Shown here: positions 30,180-38,665 of the stretch, piece after piece
Numbering within the stretch: position 1 is the first letter of the stretch
Layout: each line of letters begins with the position of its first letter
Translations under genes and position numbers: made by a program
Source: an uncultured Cellvibrio sp.
Lineage (GTDB): Bacteria; Pseudomonadota; Gammaproteobacteria; Pseudomonadales; Cellvibrionaceae
Assembly (NCBI GenBank): GCA_946480695.1
Contig: CAMLKG010000009.1
Coordinates: 62,001-126,000, forward strand
Length of the DNA stretch: 64,000 nt
Direction of reading: 5' to 3'
Notes under the pieces: model-generated
Told to the model about the DNA's origin: nothing
The model's database searches: none
Seen by the model: only the letters and a program-made list of their open reading frames with translations

Positions 30180-30224
30180 AAATTCCCCTTTTGTGAATTA
30201 CACTGCTAACACTTCAGATACAAA

Positions 30225-30728
30225 CTAGTAGCGATTGGCTTTACCGTCAAAATCAAAATCATCCGGTGATTCCATCGGCATACGGCTGTGATTGTGATCT
30301 TCGCGTAAATCATAATCTTCACTTAGTGCACCTTTGGTGCCGGGCGCCTTTGGTGCCCAATCGCGCGGCGGTTCAATACGTTGTTCATTAATATAGGCTT
30401 TTGTATCGCTGCTTAAATTACTGTTGGCTGAATCGATAATTTGACGGCTGATTGCCGGCGTTGCCAATTTCAGTGCGCCATTGGCGAGGTGTTCATGCAC
30501 TTCGCGATAGGCCTGCGTCAGGTTATTAACCAACTGCGAGGTTTGGGTGAAGTGTTCCGCTACATCGCGCTGATAGGCTTGCAATGAGTTTTCTGCTTCA
30601 TGCAAGCGTTGCTCTATGTCCCGCCCCATTAACTGTGAGCGGAACGCATACAATAGCGCGGCACCTATGGCGCCGCCTGCCAGCAGGCAAATGAATCCAG
30701 TTATAACTAGCGCACTGAAAGAATACAC
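30225..30728 (-). CDS. zapG: Cell-envelope/division protein ZapG (YhcB, DUF1043)
   Basis: A 167-residue bitopic inner-membrane protein: N-terminal helix (SALVITGFICLLAGGAIGAALLY), then a long coiled coil (MGRDIEQRLHEAENSLQAYQRDVAEHF; TQTSQLVNNLTQAYREVHEHLA), then a polar tail. This is the layout of YhcB/ZapG, which links envelope synthesis and division. The frame is open far upstream, but a GAGGAG site seven bases before the GTG at 30728 fits the family start (VYSFSALVITGF). It diverges from the hydrolase gene across a 142-bp gap and is followed by the islet. Confidence 0.85.
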   Translation of the reverse strand: MYSFSALVITGFICLLAGGAIGAALLYAFRSQLMGRDIEQRLHEAENSLQAYQRDVAEHFTQTSQLVNNLTQAYREVHEHLANGALKLATPAISRQIIDSANSNLSSDTKAYINEQRIEPPRDWAPKAPGTKGALSEDYDLREDHNHSRMPMESPDDFDFDGKANRY

Positions 30729-30870
30729 GGGAATCTCCTCATCAACAGTTGTGCTTACAGGTGGTATATGCAATCCATAAGCACTCATAGACCTATTATA
30801 AGTCCATTTTCTCATTAAAATGGGCAAAAATTTCGGGCATTGGCCTGCATTACCAAAATCGAGGTAATCC

Positions 30871-31530
30871 ATGAAGTTTCCCTTCGCAAAAGAAGAGTCA
30901 TTAATGCTTCCGGGACCAGGCGGAACGTTGCAGGCCGTCCTGCACCAGGGGGATGAGGCTGGCCAGTTTGCAGCCAGGCAATGGTTGGTAATCCTCTGCC
31001 ATCCCCATCCTGTCCACGGGGGCACAATGGACAACAAAGTGGTAACCACATTAATGCGTACCTATCGTGATCTTGGCATCCATGTATTGCGATTTAATTT
31101 TCGCGGTGTCGGGAAAAGTGAGGGGACTTTTGATAACGCAATTGGAGAGCTTGATGACCTGCGCACGCTGGTTGGCTGGTGCGGGCAGCAACTGCCCGGT
31201 TCAAGTTTGATGCTCGCCGGTTTCTCGTTCGGGTCCTCAATTGCCGCGCAAGTAAGTTATGAGGTTAAGGGGCTGCGCCACCTCACCCTGGTTGCCCCCC
31301 CGATCGAACGTTACCCCTATGCGCGCGGGAACCAGTTTCCGTGCGCAACTTGTGTGGTGCAGGGCGACCAGGATGAGCGTGTCATCGCGCACGGCGTCTA
31401 TGATTGGGCAAATGGTCTGCATGGACCTGTGGAGTTGTTGCGCTATCCCGGGGCCGGACATTTTTTTCACGGTTACCTGGCGACGCTGAAAACGGATTTA
31501 ACCGGGACCCTAATACGACAGTTGCAATAG
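30871..31530 (+). CDS. Alpha/beta hydrolase (COG2945-type)
   Basis: A 219-residue cytoplasmic alpha/beta hydrolase. The nucleophile elbow GFSFGS places Ser119; the oxyanion/first-strand region is ILCHPHPVHGGTMDNKV; an acid is likely in GDQDERV and the histidine in GAGHFFHG. It matches the small COG2945 hydrolases (predicted esterases of unknown substrate) common in proteobacteria. It precedes zapE by 83 bp; the same neighbourhood is known in pseudomonads. The substrate is unknown. Confidence 0.85.
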   Translation: MKFPFAKEESLMLPGPGGTLQAVLHQGDEAGQFAARQWLVILCHPHPVHGGTMDNKVVTTLMRTYRDLGIHVLRFNFRGVGKSEGTFDNAIGELDDLRTLVGWCGQQLPGSSLMLAGFSFGSSIAAQVSYEVKGLRHLTLVAPPIERYPYARGNQFPCATCVVQGDQDERVIAHGVYDWANGLHGPVELLRYPGAGHFFHGYLATLKTDLTGTLIRQLQ

Positions 31531-31613
31531 CCATGGAGAATCATGAGCGGAATCGCTAAAGTGGCGACCCCGAATGAGCATCGCTTTCATTTTTATATTT
31601 GTGTATATGAGCA

Positions 31614-32747
31614 ATGGCTAACCCAATGTCCCTTTCCCCACTTGAGCGCTACAAGCGTGATTTGCAGCGCCCCGATTTCCGCCATGATCCGGCCCAGGAG
31701 ATAGCTGTAAACCATTTACAGCATCTCTACGAACAATTGGTGGCGGTATGGCAGGAAGAAAAAAAGCAAAGCGCGTTTAGCAATTTCTTCAAGCGATTCA
31801 CGGGCGATTCCTCCCGTGAACTGGTGCGCGGGCTTTATTTCTGGGGCGGGGTGGGGCGTGGCAAAACCTATTTGATGGATAATTTTTTTGAAAGTCTGCC
31901 ATTTGAGCAAAAGCTCCGCGCACATTTCCATCGTTTTATGCGTCGTGTGCACGCCGAGCTTAAAAAGCTGGGTGGTAAAAAAAACCCGTTGAAACTGGTA
32001 GCGGATACGATTGCTGCGGAGGCGCGCGTTATTTGCTTTGACGAGTTCTTTGTCTCGGATATTACCGATGCGATGATCCTCGGCACTTTGATGGAAGAAT
32101 TATTTGCACGCGGTGTTACCTTGGTGGCCACATCCAATATTGTCCCCGACGGCCTTTATAAGGATGGCCTGCAGCGTGCGCGTTTCCTGCCGGCAATCGA
32201 CCTGCTCAATAAACACACTTTAGTGGTGAATGTCGATGGCGGCGTGGATTATCGGTTGCGCGCCCTGGAGCAGGCTGAACTCTATCACTATCCGCTTGAC
32301 GCGGCGGCTGACGAGAGCCTGATGTGCAGTTTTAAAAGCCTGGCGCCAAAGGGGGCGGAAATCCACGCGCAGCAAGAGATTGAAGTTGAAGGGCGCATGA
32401 TCCCGACCCGTTACATCAGTGAAGGTATCATCTGGTTCGATTTTGTGGTGTTGTGCGATGGGCCGCGCTCACAAAATGATTACATCGAACTTGCGCGTGA
32501 ATATCACACCGTCATCCTGAGCAACGTCCCGGGCCTTGGCCGCGATAAAGATGACCAGGCGCGGCGTTTTGTGAACCTGGTGGATGAGTTTTATGACCGC
32601 CAGGTGAAATTGGTGATATCCGCCGAGCGCCCTTTAGATGAACTCTATTCCACAGGCAAGCTGGATTTTGAATTCCAGCGCACTGTGAGCCGCTTGCTGG
32701 AAATGCAAAGCCGCGAATACCTGGCTCGTCCGCATCGCCCCGAATAA
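31614..32747 (+). CDS. zapE: Cell division ATPase ZapE (AFG1 family)
   Basis: A 377-residue AAA-type ATPase of the AFG1/ZapE family. Walker A is GGVGRGKTYLMD (about residues 78-89) and Walker B ICFDEFFVSDITDAM. ZapE associates with the Z ring at late constriction in E. coli (375 aa). The region LVATSNIVPDGLYKDGLQRARFLPAI is strongly diagnostic. The ribosome-binding site before 31614 is weak; a second ATG four codons later is an alternative start. It lies 113 bp upstream of the rplM promoter region, as in other gammaproteobacteria. Confidence 0.95.
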   Translation: MANPMSLSPLERYKRDLQRPDFRHDPAQEIAVNHLQHLYEQLVAVWQEEKKQSAFSNFFKRFTGDSSRELVRGLYFWGGVGRGKTYLMDNFFESLPFEQKLRAHFHRFMRRVHAELKKLGGKKNPLKLVADTIAAEARVICFDEFFVSDITDAMILGTLMEELFARGVTLVATSNIVPDGLYKDGLQRARFLPAIDLLNKHTLVVNVDGGVDYRLRALEQAELYHYPLDAAADESLMCSFKSLAPKGAEIHAQQEIEVEGRMIPTRYISEGIIWFDFVVLCDGPRSQNDYIELAREYHTVILSNVPGLGRDKDDQARRFVNLVDEFYDRQVKLVISAERPLDELYSTGKLDFEFQRTVSRLLEMQSREYLARPHRPE

Positions 32748-32760
32748 AGCCATATTTCGG

Positions 32761-32789
32761 TTGAAAACCGTCCTGCGGGTGTGTAGTAT
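32761..32789 (+). promoter_or_regulatory. Sigma-70 promoter of rplM-rpsI
   Basis: TTGAAA (32761-32766), 17-base spacer, TAGTAT (32784-32789), about 70 bases before the rplM start codon. Both boxes and the spacing fit a strong housekeeping promoter. Confidence 0.7.
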
Positions 32790-32860
32790 GCCGCCTCCCT
32801 GTTTTCAGGGTTGTTTACTACATTTAAATCAGTTCCACATCCAATTTAGGCAGGAATAAC

Positions 32861-33289
32861 ATGAAGACCTATATTGCCAAACCTGAATCTGTCGTACATG
32901 ACTGGTTCATCGTGGATGCGGCGGGTAAAACTCTCGGCCGTTTATCTGCGGAAATCGCCTCGCGTTTGCGTGGCAAGCACAAGCCAGAATTCACTCCACA
33001 CGTTGATACCGGCGATTACATCATAGTTATCAACGCGTCCCAAGTGCGCGTGACTGGCCGTAAAGCTACTGACAAGGTTTATTACCACCACACCAACTTT
33101 ATTGGCGGTATTAAATCGATCACCTTCGAGAAAATGATCGAGAAGGCTCCGGAGCGCACTATCCAGATCGCTGTTAAGGGCATGTTGCCGAAAGGCCCAC
33201 TGGGTCGCGCAATGTTCAAGAAACTGAAAGTTTATGCGGGTAATGAGCATCCACATGCTGCTCAACAACCTAAAGAACTGAGCATCTAA
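32861..33289 (+). CDS. rplM: 50S ribosomal protein L13
   Basis: A 142-residue L13, exact family length. It binds 23S rRNA early in 50S assembly. The start [20 protein letters not shown], the core [20 protein letters not shown] and the [25 protein letters not shown] signature are all present. AGG lies upstream (GGCAGGAATAAC). It is followed after 11 bp by rpsI, one transcript from the promoter at 32761. Confidence 0.99.
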   Translation: MKTYIAKPESVVHDWFIVDAAGKTLGRLSAEIASRLRGKHKPEFTPHVDTGDYIIVINASQVRVTGRKATDKVYYHHTNFIGGIKSITFEKMIEKAPERTIQIAVKGMLPKGPLGRAMFKKLKVYAGNEHPHAAQQPKELSI

Positions 33290-33300
33290 GGGGAGCCGAC

Positions 33301-33693
33301 ATGTCTGCAGCACAATATTACGGCACAGGCCGTCGCAAGACCTCTACCGCACGTGTGTTCATCACTGCTGGTACTGGCAATATCGTTGTCAATGATCGTC
33401 CACTGGACGAATACTTTGGTCGCCCGGTTGCGCGCATGGTTGTTCGTCAACCGCTCGAGCTGGTTGGCCTGGTAGAAAAATTTGACGTAAATGTTACTGT
33501 CTCTGGCGGCGGTAGTTTTGGCCAGGCGGGTGCGATTCGCCATGGCCTGACTCGCGCCCTGATGGAGTACGATGACAACCTGCGCAGTGAATTGCGTAAA
33601 GCCGGTTACGTAACCCGCGATTCCCGTGAGGTTGAGCGTAAGAAGGTTGGTCTGCGCAAAGCGCGCAAAAAGCCACAATTCTCCAAGCGTTAA
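33301..33693 (+). CDS. rpsI: 30S ribosomal protein S9
   Basis: A 130-residue S9, exact family length, a 30S head protein whose C-terminal tail reaches the P-site tRNA. Visible: [15 protein letters not shown] near the start, [19 protein letters not shown] in the middle and the basic end [17 protein letters not shown]. It follows rplM and is closed by a strong terminator. Confidence 0.99.
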   Translation: MSAAQYYGTGRRKTSTARVFITAGTGNIVVNDRPLDEYFGRPVARMVVRQPLELVGLVEKFDVNVTVSGGGSFGQAGAIRHGLTRALMEYDDNLRSELRKAGYVTRDSREVERKKVGLRKARKKPQFSKR

Positions 33694-33741
33694 TGGTTTC
33701 CTGCAGTGGATTTTGTATCTGCTGCATGGTGATCACAAAAA

Positions 33742-33777
33742 AACGCCCAAGTCTTTTTCTGGCTTGGGCGTTTTTTT
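33742..33777 (+). terminator. Terminator after rpsI
   Basis: AACGCCCAAG (33742-33751), 11-base loop, CTTGGGCGTT (33763-33772), then a run of T. A-run on the other side makes it bidirectional in principle. Confidence 0.95.
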
Positions 33778-33949
33778 ACGTCTAAAATTGCGGGCCTATA
33801 ACCCACTGTTTGTGTGTGGTTATTCTTGTAAGCCGAGTGTGAATTCATTAAGATTGCCCGCCTTTTCTTGAGTCGCCCAATAAATCCTTTATCGCCTGTA
33901 TCTTGTGGTGATTTGCAAGCCGTTGAAGCTGTTAGGGGAGAAATTCGTC

Positions 33950-34549
33950 ATGAGTAATGACGCTGTAAATAAAACGCGCCGCCGCGTATTGATCGGAGCC
34001 ACTTGTGCAGTGGGTGCGGTCGGTGTTGTGGGTGCTGCAGTTCCATTCGTGGGTTCCTGGAACCCAAGCGCCAAAGCGAAAGCTGCCGGTGCTCCTGTGA
34101 AATACAATCTAAGCAAAATCGAACCGGGTGCCATGGTTACCGTCGAGTGGCGTGGCAAGCCAGTCTTCATTGTGCGTCGTACCCAGGCAGCCCTGGATAG
34201 TTTGAATAAAGTGGAAGAATTGGGTTTGTTACTTGACCCCGAGTCGAAAGAAACCATGCAACCCGCTTATGCACAAAACCAGACACGGGCAATTAACAAG
34301 GAATATGCAATCCTGTTGGGCGTATGTACCCACCTGGGGTGTGCACCCATGTATCGCCCGGATGTCCATGCTGCCGATTTGGGCGGTGAAAAATGGCAAG
34401 GTGGTTTTTTCTGCCCGTGCCATGGTTCCAAATATGATTTGGCAGGCCGCGTGTATACCGGTGTACCTGCTCCACTGAACCTGGAAGTTCCTCCTCATCG
34501 TTATGAGAGTGATGCTGTAGTAGTGATTGGCGAAGATCAGGAGGCGTAA
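33950..34549 (+). CDS. petA: Ubiquinol-cytochrome c reductase Rieske iron-sulfur subunit
   Basis: A 199-residue Rieske protein of the cytochrome bc1 complex. A twin-arginine motif (KTRRRVLIGAT, about 8-18) and one helix target and anchor it to the periplasmic side. The [2Fe-2S] ligands are in CTHLGCAPM and CPCHGSKYD. It carries electrons from ubiquinol to cytochrome c1. The frame is open from 33905, but GGGGAG precedes the ATG at 33950 and gives the family start. One base separates its stop codon from the fused petB-petC gene. Confidence 0.97.
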   Translation: MSNDAVNKTRRRVLIGATCAVGAVGVVGAAVPFVGSWNPSAKAKAAGAPVKYNLSKIEPGAMVTVEWRGKPVFIVRRTQAALDSLNKVEELGLLLDPESKETMQPAYAQNQTRAINKEYAILLGVCTHLGCAPMYRPDVHAADLGGEKWQGGFFCPCHGSKYDLAGRVYTGVPAPLNLEVPPHRYESDAVVVIGEDQEA

Positions 34550-34550
34550 G

Positions 34551-36785
34551 ATGAATTGGTTAGTTGGATTGTGGCAGTGGGTTGATAAGCGTCTCCCGGT
34601 ACAACGTGCCTGGGATACCCACATGGGTAAATATTACGCACCGAAGAATTTTAACTTTTGGTATTTCTTTGGTGTGCTGTCGCTGCTGGTATTGGTAAAC
34701 CAATTGGTGACCGGTATCTGGTTGACCATGAGCTACAACCCTTCAGCAGAAGGTGCTTTCGCGTCTGTTGAATATATTATGCGCGACGTGGATTTTGGCT
34801 GGTTATTGCGTTACATGCACTCTACCGGCGCTTCCGCATTTTTCGTGGTTGTCTATCTGCATATGTTCCGCGGCATGATGTACGGCTCTTACAAGGCTCC
34901 ACGCGAATTGGTGTGGATCTTTGGTATGACTATTTATCTGGTGCTCATGGCCGAAGCCTTTATGGGCTATGTATTACCCTGGGGACAAATGTCTTACTGG
35001 GGCGCGCAGGTAATTGTGTCGTTATTCGGTGCCATCCCCGGTATTGGTGAAGACCTGGTGCAATGGATCCGCGGCGATTACCTGATCTCCGGCATTACCC
35101 TGAACCGCTTCTTTGCGTTGCACGTAGTCGCTTTGCCGATTGTGTTACTGGCACTGGTGGTAATGCACATCCTCGCGCTGCACGAAGTGGGTTCCAACAA
35201 CCCTGATGGTGTTGAGATCAAAAAGAATAAAGATGAAAACGGTATTCCGCGCGACGGCGTTCCTTTCCATCCCTTCTACACAGTACATGATCTGGTTGGC
35301 ATTACGGTTTTCCTGTTTGCGTTCTGTTTCATTATGTTCTTTATGCCGGAGATGGGCGGTTTCTTCCTGGAATACGCCAACTTCGAAGAAGCCAATAACC
35401 TCAAGACCCCGACCCACATTGCCCCTGTTTGGTACTTCACACCTTTCTATGCGGTGCTGCGTGCGGTGACCATGCAAATCGAGCTTGGGCCAATGGTATT
35501 GACCGCTAAATTCCTCGGCTTCATTGCCATGGCGGCGGCGATTGCAATCCTGTTTGTATTACCCTGGCTGGATCGCAGCAAAGTTAAATCCATGCGTTAT
35601 CGCGGCCATATCCCGCGCATCATGCTGATTGCCTTTGCATCGATGTTCGTGGTATTGGGTTATCTGGGGGTGAAGGCACCGACAGAAGGGCGAACCTTGT
35701 TGTCGCAAATCGCAACGGCTTTCTACTTCGCGTATTTTGTCACTATGCCGGTTTGGACAACGCCCAGCCCGGAGAAAGCCAAATCCAAAACTTCATGGGT
35801 ATTGAGTGGTGCGTTTGCAGTTATTTTTGCGTGGATGGGATTCGATTATATCGGCGGTGATGTTCCTGCGTTATTGCTGGTCCTCTGCTTCCTCCTGGCA
35901 ATTATCTTTGCTGTTCTGCCAGTGCTTGCAGCACGTGACAGGGACCTGGTAGAGCCAACCCGTACCCAGGCCAAGGGTTTGCCCGCTTTGGTGGTTGCTG
36001 CCGGCTTTGTATTGTTCGTAATCCTGGCGGTGGTGCCAATCAAGGCGGTTGCTTCGGAAGGTGCATTCAATTGCGGTGCGGTGCCCTGCGATTCCATGGA
36101 GCCGGACCTGAACAATAAAGAATCATTGCAGCGCGGCGCGAAATATTTCGTCAACTACTGTATGGGTTGCCACTCGGCAAAATATTCCCGTTATGAGCGC
36201 GTCGCTGATGATTTGGATATTCCGCACGATGTCATGGAGCAGAACCTGATTTTCGGTGACCAGCGTATTGGTCAACTGATGGAAATCGCGATGAAACCCC
36301 AGCAATCCAAAATCTGGTTTGGTGTGGTTCCGCCAGATTTAACGCTGGTAGCGCGTGCCCGGTCACCGGAGTGGATTTACACCTACCTGCGCAATTTCTA
36401 TAAAGATGATACCCGCCCCTGGGGTGTTAACAACCGCGTATTCCCTAACGTGGGTATGCCTCATGTATTGATCGGGCCGCAGGGCTTGTTGGAGTGCGGT
36501 GCCGGTCCCAAACTGAATCATCACGGTGGCGCTTTGCGCAACGCTGTTGGTGAAGTGGAACTGGACGAGCATTGCGGTTCGCTTAAAGAAGGCAAAATCA
36601 AAGGCTCCATGACTGCTGAGGAGTTTGACCAGGCGGTGTACGACCTGGTGAATTTCCTTGAGTACCTGGCGGAACCAATCGCTATCAAGCGCCAATCAAT
36701 CGGTTATTACGTGTTGGGCTTCCTGGTGATTCTGTTTATCTTTGTGTACTTCCTGAACCGCGAGTTCTGGAGAGATATCCACTGA
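34551..36785 (+). CDS. petBC: Fused cytochrome b / cytochrome c1 (PetB-PetC)
   Basis: One 744-residue frame encodes both remaining bc1 subunits. Cytochrome b occupies about residues 1-410: haem ligands His90/His104 and His191/His206, and the Qo-site motif is PVWY (292-295), not PEWY. A linker with two further hydrophobic segments (about 414-460) joins it to a signal-like helix (LVVAAGFVLFVILAVVP, about 480-496) and cytochrome c1, with haem motif CMGCH at 537-541 and a C-terminal anchor helix. No stop, start or ribosome-binding site is needed between the halves. In P. aeruginosa petB and petC are separate; in Bradyrhizobium a similar fusion (fbcH) is cleaved after translation. Cleavage near ASEGAF (about 501) is likely here by analogy. 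AGGAGG precedes the ATG. Confidence 0.95.
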   Translation: MNWLVGLWQWVDKRLPVQRAWDTHMGKYYAPKNFNFWYFFGVLSLLVLVNQLVTGIWLTMSYNPSAEGAFASVEYIMRDVDFGWLLRYMHSTGASAFFVVVYLHMFRGMMYGSYKAPRELVWIFGMTIYLVLMAEAFMGYVLPWGQMSYWGAQVIVSLFGAIPGIGEDLVQWIRGDYLISGITLNRFFALHVVALPIVLLALVVMHILALHEVGSNNPDGVEIKKNKDENGIPRDGVPFHPFYTVHDLVGITVFLFAFCFIMFFMPEMGGFFLEYANFEEANNLKTPTHIAPVWYFTPFYAVLRAVTMQIELGPMVLTAKFLGFIAMAAAIAILFVLPWLDRSKVKSMRYRGHIPRIMLIAFASMFVVLGYLGVKAPTEGRTLLSQIATAFYFAYFVTMPVWTTPSPEKAKSKTSWVLSGAFAVIFAWMGFDYIGGDVPALLLVLCFLLAIIFAVLPVLAARDRDLVEPTRTQAKGLPALVVAAGFVLFVILAVVPIKAVASEGAFNCGAVPCDSMEPDLNNKESLQRGAKYFVNYCMGCHSAKYSRYERVADDLDIPHDVMEQNLIFGDQRIGQLMEIAMKPQQSKIWFGVVPPDLTLVARARSPEWIYTYLRNFYKDDTRPWGVNNRVFPNVGMPHVLIGPQGLLECGAGPKLNHHGGALRNAVGEVELDEHCGSLKEGKIKGSMTAEEFDQAVYDLVNFLEYLAEPIAIKRQSIGYYVLGFLVILFIFVYFLNREFWRDIH

Positions 36786-36800
36786 TAAATGCTGGGTTTT

Positions 36801-36828
36801 AAAAGGGCGACGCGAGTCGCCCTTTTTA
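36801..36828 (+). terminator. Terminator after petBC
   Basis: AAAAGGGCGAC (36801-36811), loop GCGA, GTCGCCCTTTT (36816-36826), followed by TATT. It separates petABC from sspB. Confidence 0.92.
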
Positions 36829-36911
36829 TTTGGGTCCGCAGTGTTATTTGAGTCTGCTGTGAAATCCCTGTACCTTTCTTCTGTTTTGTTCATTCCCAAG
36901 GAATAGTATTT

Positions 36912-37322
36912 ATGTCTATGTCGTCCAGTCGCCCTTATTTTTTGCGTGCCATCTATGAATGGATACTGGATAACAACTGCACTCCGCATATTCTGGTTAA
37001 CGCCCATGCGGAGGGTACCCAGGTGCCCCAGCAGCATGTTAATAAGGACGGCCAGATTATCCTGAATATATCGCCAACCGCGGTAAAAGATTTTTTTATG
37101 GACAATACCGCCGTTTCCTTCAATGCCCGTTTTAGCGGTGTTGTTAATAACCTTTATATTCCCTGCGGAGCTATCCTCGGTATCTATGCCCGCGAAAATG
37201 GGCAGGGCATGATGTTTGAGCCGGAGGTGAATCCACAGCCGCCCGCGCCACCACCAGGCACACCGCCAGCGAAGCCGACAGGCGAGGGCACCAAACGTCC
37301 TGGATTGCGTGTCGTTAAATAG
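36912..37322 (+). CDS. sspB: ClpXP protease specificity-enhancing factor SspB
   Basis: A 136-residue adaptor that delivers ssrA-tagged proteins to ClpXP. The N-terminal domain (SSRPYFLRAIYEWILDNNCTPHILVNA) binds the tag; a flexible Pro-rich linker (PQPPAPPPGTPPAKPTGEG) leads to the ClpX-binding tail KRPGLRVVK, nearly identical to the E. coli tail. AAGGA lies upstream of the ATG. Its usual partner sspA is missing: only 126 bp with a terminator lie between petBC and this gene. Confidence 0.95.
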   Translation: MSMSSSRPYFLRAIYEWILDNNCTPHILVNAHAEGTQVPQQHVNKDGQIILNISPTAVKDFFMDNTAVSFNARFSGVVNNLYIPCGAILGIYARENGQGMMFEPEVNPQPPAPPPGTPPAKPTGEGTKRPGLRVVK

Positions 37323-37336
37323 GTTTTTCCTCTCCC

Positions 37337-37367
37337 CAACACCAGCATCGGCTGGTGTTGTTATTTT
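37337..37367 (+). terminator. Terminator after sspB
   Basis: CAACACCAGC (37337-37346), loop ATCG, GCTGGTGTTG (37351-37360), then TTATTTT. Confidence 0.9.
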
Positions 37368-37419
37368 AAGGCGGTTGTTTTGTGACGCTTCCGCGACATA
37401 TTTATGACAAAAACCCTAT

Positions 37420-37437
37420 CAGTCACATTACTGTCAC
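37420..37437 (+). promoter_or_regulatory. Pho box upstream of pstS
   Basis: CAGTCAC (37420-37426), ATTA, CTGTCAC (37431-37437): two direct 7-mers with 11-base period, close to the PhoB consensus CTGTCAT-N4-CTGTCAT. About 98 bp before the pstS start. Weaker half-sites (CGACAT, TGACAA) precede it at about the same period around 37393-37410. It should activate pstS when phosphate is low. Confidence 0.8.
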
Positions 37438-37534
37438 ATTCGCTCGTTAAAGTAAGTGTCAATGGCGAGGCGAGCCTCACCATCATTCACCTGCTTACGC
37501 ATTGACTATTACGCAATAACTAACGGAGCGCTCT

Positions 37535-38506
37535 ATGAACGCTAAGAAAATTATCCAGGGGTTGGTGTTGGCCGGCTCTATGGTTTGTGCCGCCGCGCTG
37601 CAAGCCGCTGTTGATTCCAAACTGCCGGAGTACAAGGCGACTACCGGGGTTTCCGGCAATGTAAACTCAATCGGTTCAGATACATTGAACAACCTGATGA
37701 CCTTGTGGGCAGAAGATTTTAAAAAGTGGTACCCCAACGTAAACATCCAGATTCAAGGCGCTGGTTCTTCAACTGCACCACCGGCGCTGATCGAAGGTAC
37801 TGCCAACTTCGGCCCGATGAGCCGCGAAATGAAATCAGAAGAGATCCAGGCATTTGAAGCCAAACATGGCTACAAACCAACGGCGGTACCCGTGGCGATT
37901 GACGTTCTGGCTGTATATGTCAATAAAGATAATCCCATCAAAGGCCTTTCCTTGCAGCAAGTGGATGCGATTTTCTCTGCTACCCGTAAGTGCGGTGCCG
38001 CTAAAGATATTACCCGTTGGGGTGAAGTAGGCCTGGAAGGCGCGTGGGCAAATCGCGATTTCACTATTTATAGCCGTAACGCGGTGTCGGGTACCTATGG
38101 TTACTTTAAGGATGAAGCCCTGTGTAAAGGTGACTTTAAGGCCAGTATCAATGAGCAACCTGGCTCTGCTTCCGTAGTGCAGGGCGTTTCCGAGTCCATT
38201 AATGGTATCGGTTATTCCGGTATCGGTTATGTGACTTCCGGTGTGCGTGCGCTGCCCCTGTCTAAAAAAGATGGCCAGCCATTTGTAACTCCGGATGCTG
38301 CCCATGCACTGGACGGTACTTACCCATTGGCGCGCGTACTTTATGTTTATATCAACAAGCATCCGAATCGTAAGTTGGATGCCCTCCAGCTCGAATTCCT
38401 GAAAATGGTGCTTTCCAAGCAAGGCCAGGAAACTGTGGTGCGTGACGGCTATATCCCTTTGCCGGCTTCTATGGCCAGCAAGGCATTGACTGAATTGCAA
38501 AAATAA
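37535..38506 (+). CDS. pstS: Phosphate ABC transporter substrate-binding protein
   Basis: A 323-residue periplasmic phosphate-binding protein. Signal peptide [20 protein letters not shown]... cleaved near LQAA (about 25). The phosphate-site pattern [33 protein letters not shown] and [12 protein letters not shown] is that of the PstS/PBP-like_2 family as in pseudomonads. It is preceded by a Pho box and followed by a terminator, so it can be made in excess over the permease genes. Confidence 0.95.
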   Translation: MNAKKIIQGLVLAGSMVCAAALQAAVDSKLPEYKATTGVSGNVNSIGSDTLNNLMTLWAEDFKKWYPNVNIQIQGAGSSTAPPALIEGTANFGPMSREMKSEEIQAFEAKHGYKPTAVPVAIDVLAVYVNKDNPIKGLSLQQVDAIFSATRKCGAAKDITRWGEVGLEGAWANRDFTIYSRNAVSGTYGYFKDEALCKGDFKASINEQPGSASVVQGVSESINGIGYSGIGYVTSGVRALPLSKKDGQPFVTPDAAHALDGTYPLARVLYVYINKHPNRKLDALQLEFLKMVLSKQGQETVVRDGYIPLPASMASKALTELQK

Positions 38507-38524
38507 TTGGGTCCCCCCGAAATG

Positions 38525-38551
38525 GCCGCCGCTACGCCGGCGGCTTTTTTT
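38525..38551 (+). terminator. Terminator or attenuator between pstS and pstC
   Basis: GCCGCCG (38525-38531), loop CTACGC, CGGCGGC (38538-38544), then seven T. It allows high pstS and lower pstCAB-phoU expression. Confidence 0.92.
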
Positions 38552-38597
38552 CGTCCAAAGAAAATGTGTTACAGAAAAATGACAGCCAGGTTGAGCC

Positions 38598-38615
38598 TTG
38601 TAACAAAAGTGTCAT
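38598..38615 (+). promoter_or_regulatory. Probable second Pho box, upstream of pstC
   Basis: TTGTAAC (38598-38604), AAAA, GTGTCAT (38609-38615). The second half matches the PhoB consensus in six of seven bases, the first in four. It lies 50 bp before pstC, after the pstS terminator, so pstC may have its own PhoB-dependent promoter. Confidence 0.5.
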
Positions 38616-38665
38616 TTTTGGTTGTTAGGATTCTCGTGCCAGAAGTTTAATCAGGTGAGCAGACC

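Larger units (their letters stand above)
29548..30209 (-). mobile_element. Candidate lone integron-type gene cassette (two genes plus attC-like tail)
   Basis: On the minus strand the segment begins G|TTAGCA (30210-30204) before the first gene and, directly after the stop codon of the second gene, has TGCTAAC (29584-29578), the exact complement expected of paired R' and R'' boxes once a cassette circularises. Downstream of TGCTAAC the sequence can fold as an attC does: spacer AAGG, stem CAGCACGC against GCGT-G-GCTG with one bulged G, loop CACT, spacer GGCA, then G|TT at 29548. The predicted attC is only about 43 bases, shorter than usual, and GTTAGCA departs from the GTTRRRY consensus. No integrase is in the window. 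The same stretch could be a coincidence; a 7-base match between two such short gaps is roughly a one-in-ten event by my estimate. Confidence 0.35.

Noticed and set aside
30729..31049. Long N-terminal extension of zapG
   Set aside because: The extra residues run antisense through the hydrolase gene and the divergent promoter region; GAGGAG before the GTG at 30728 fits the family start.
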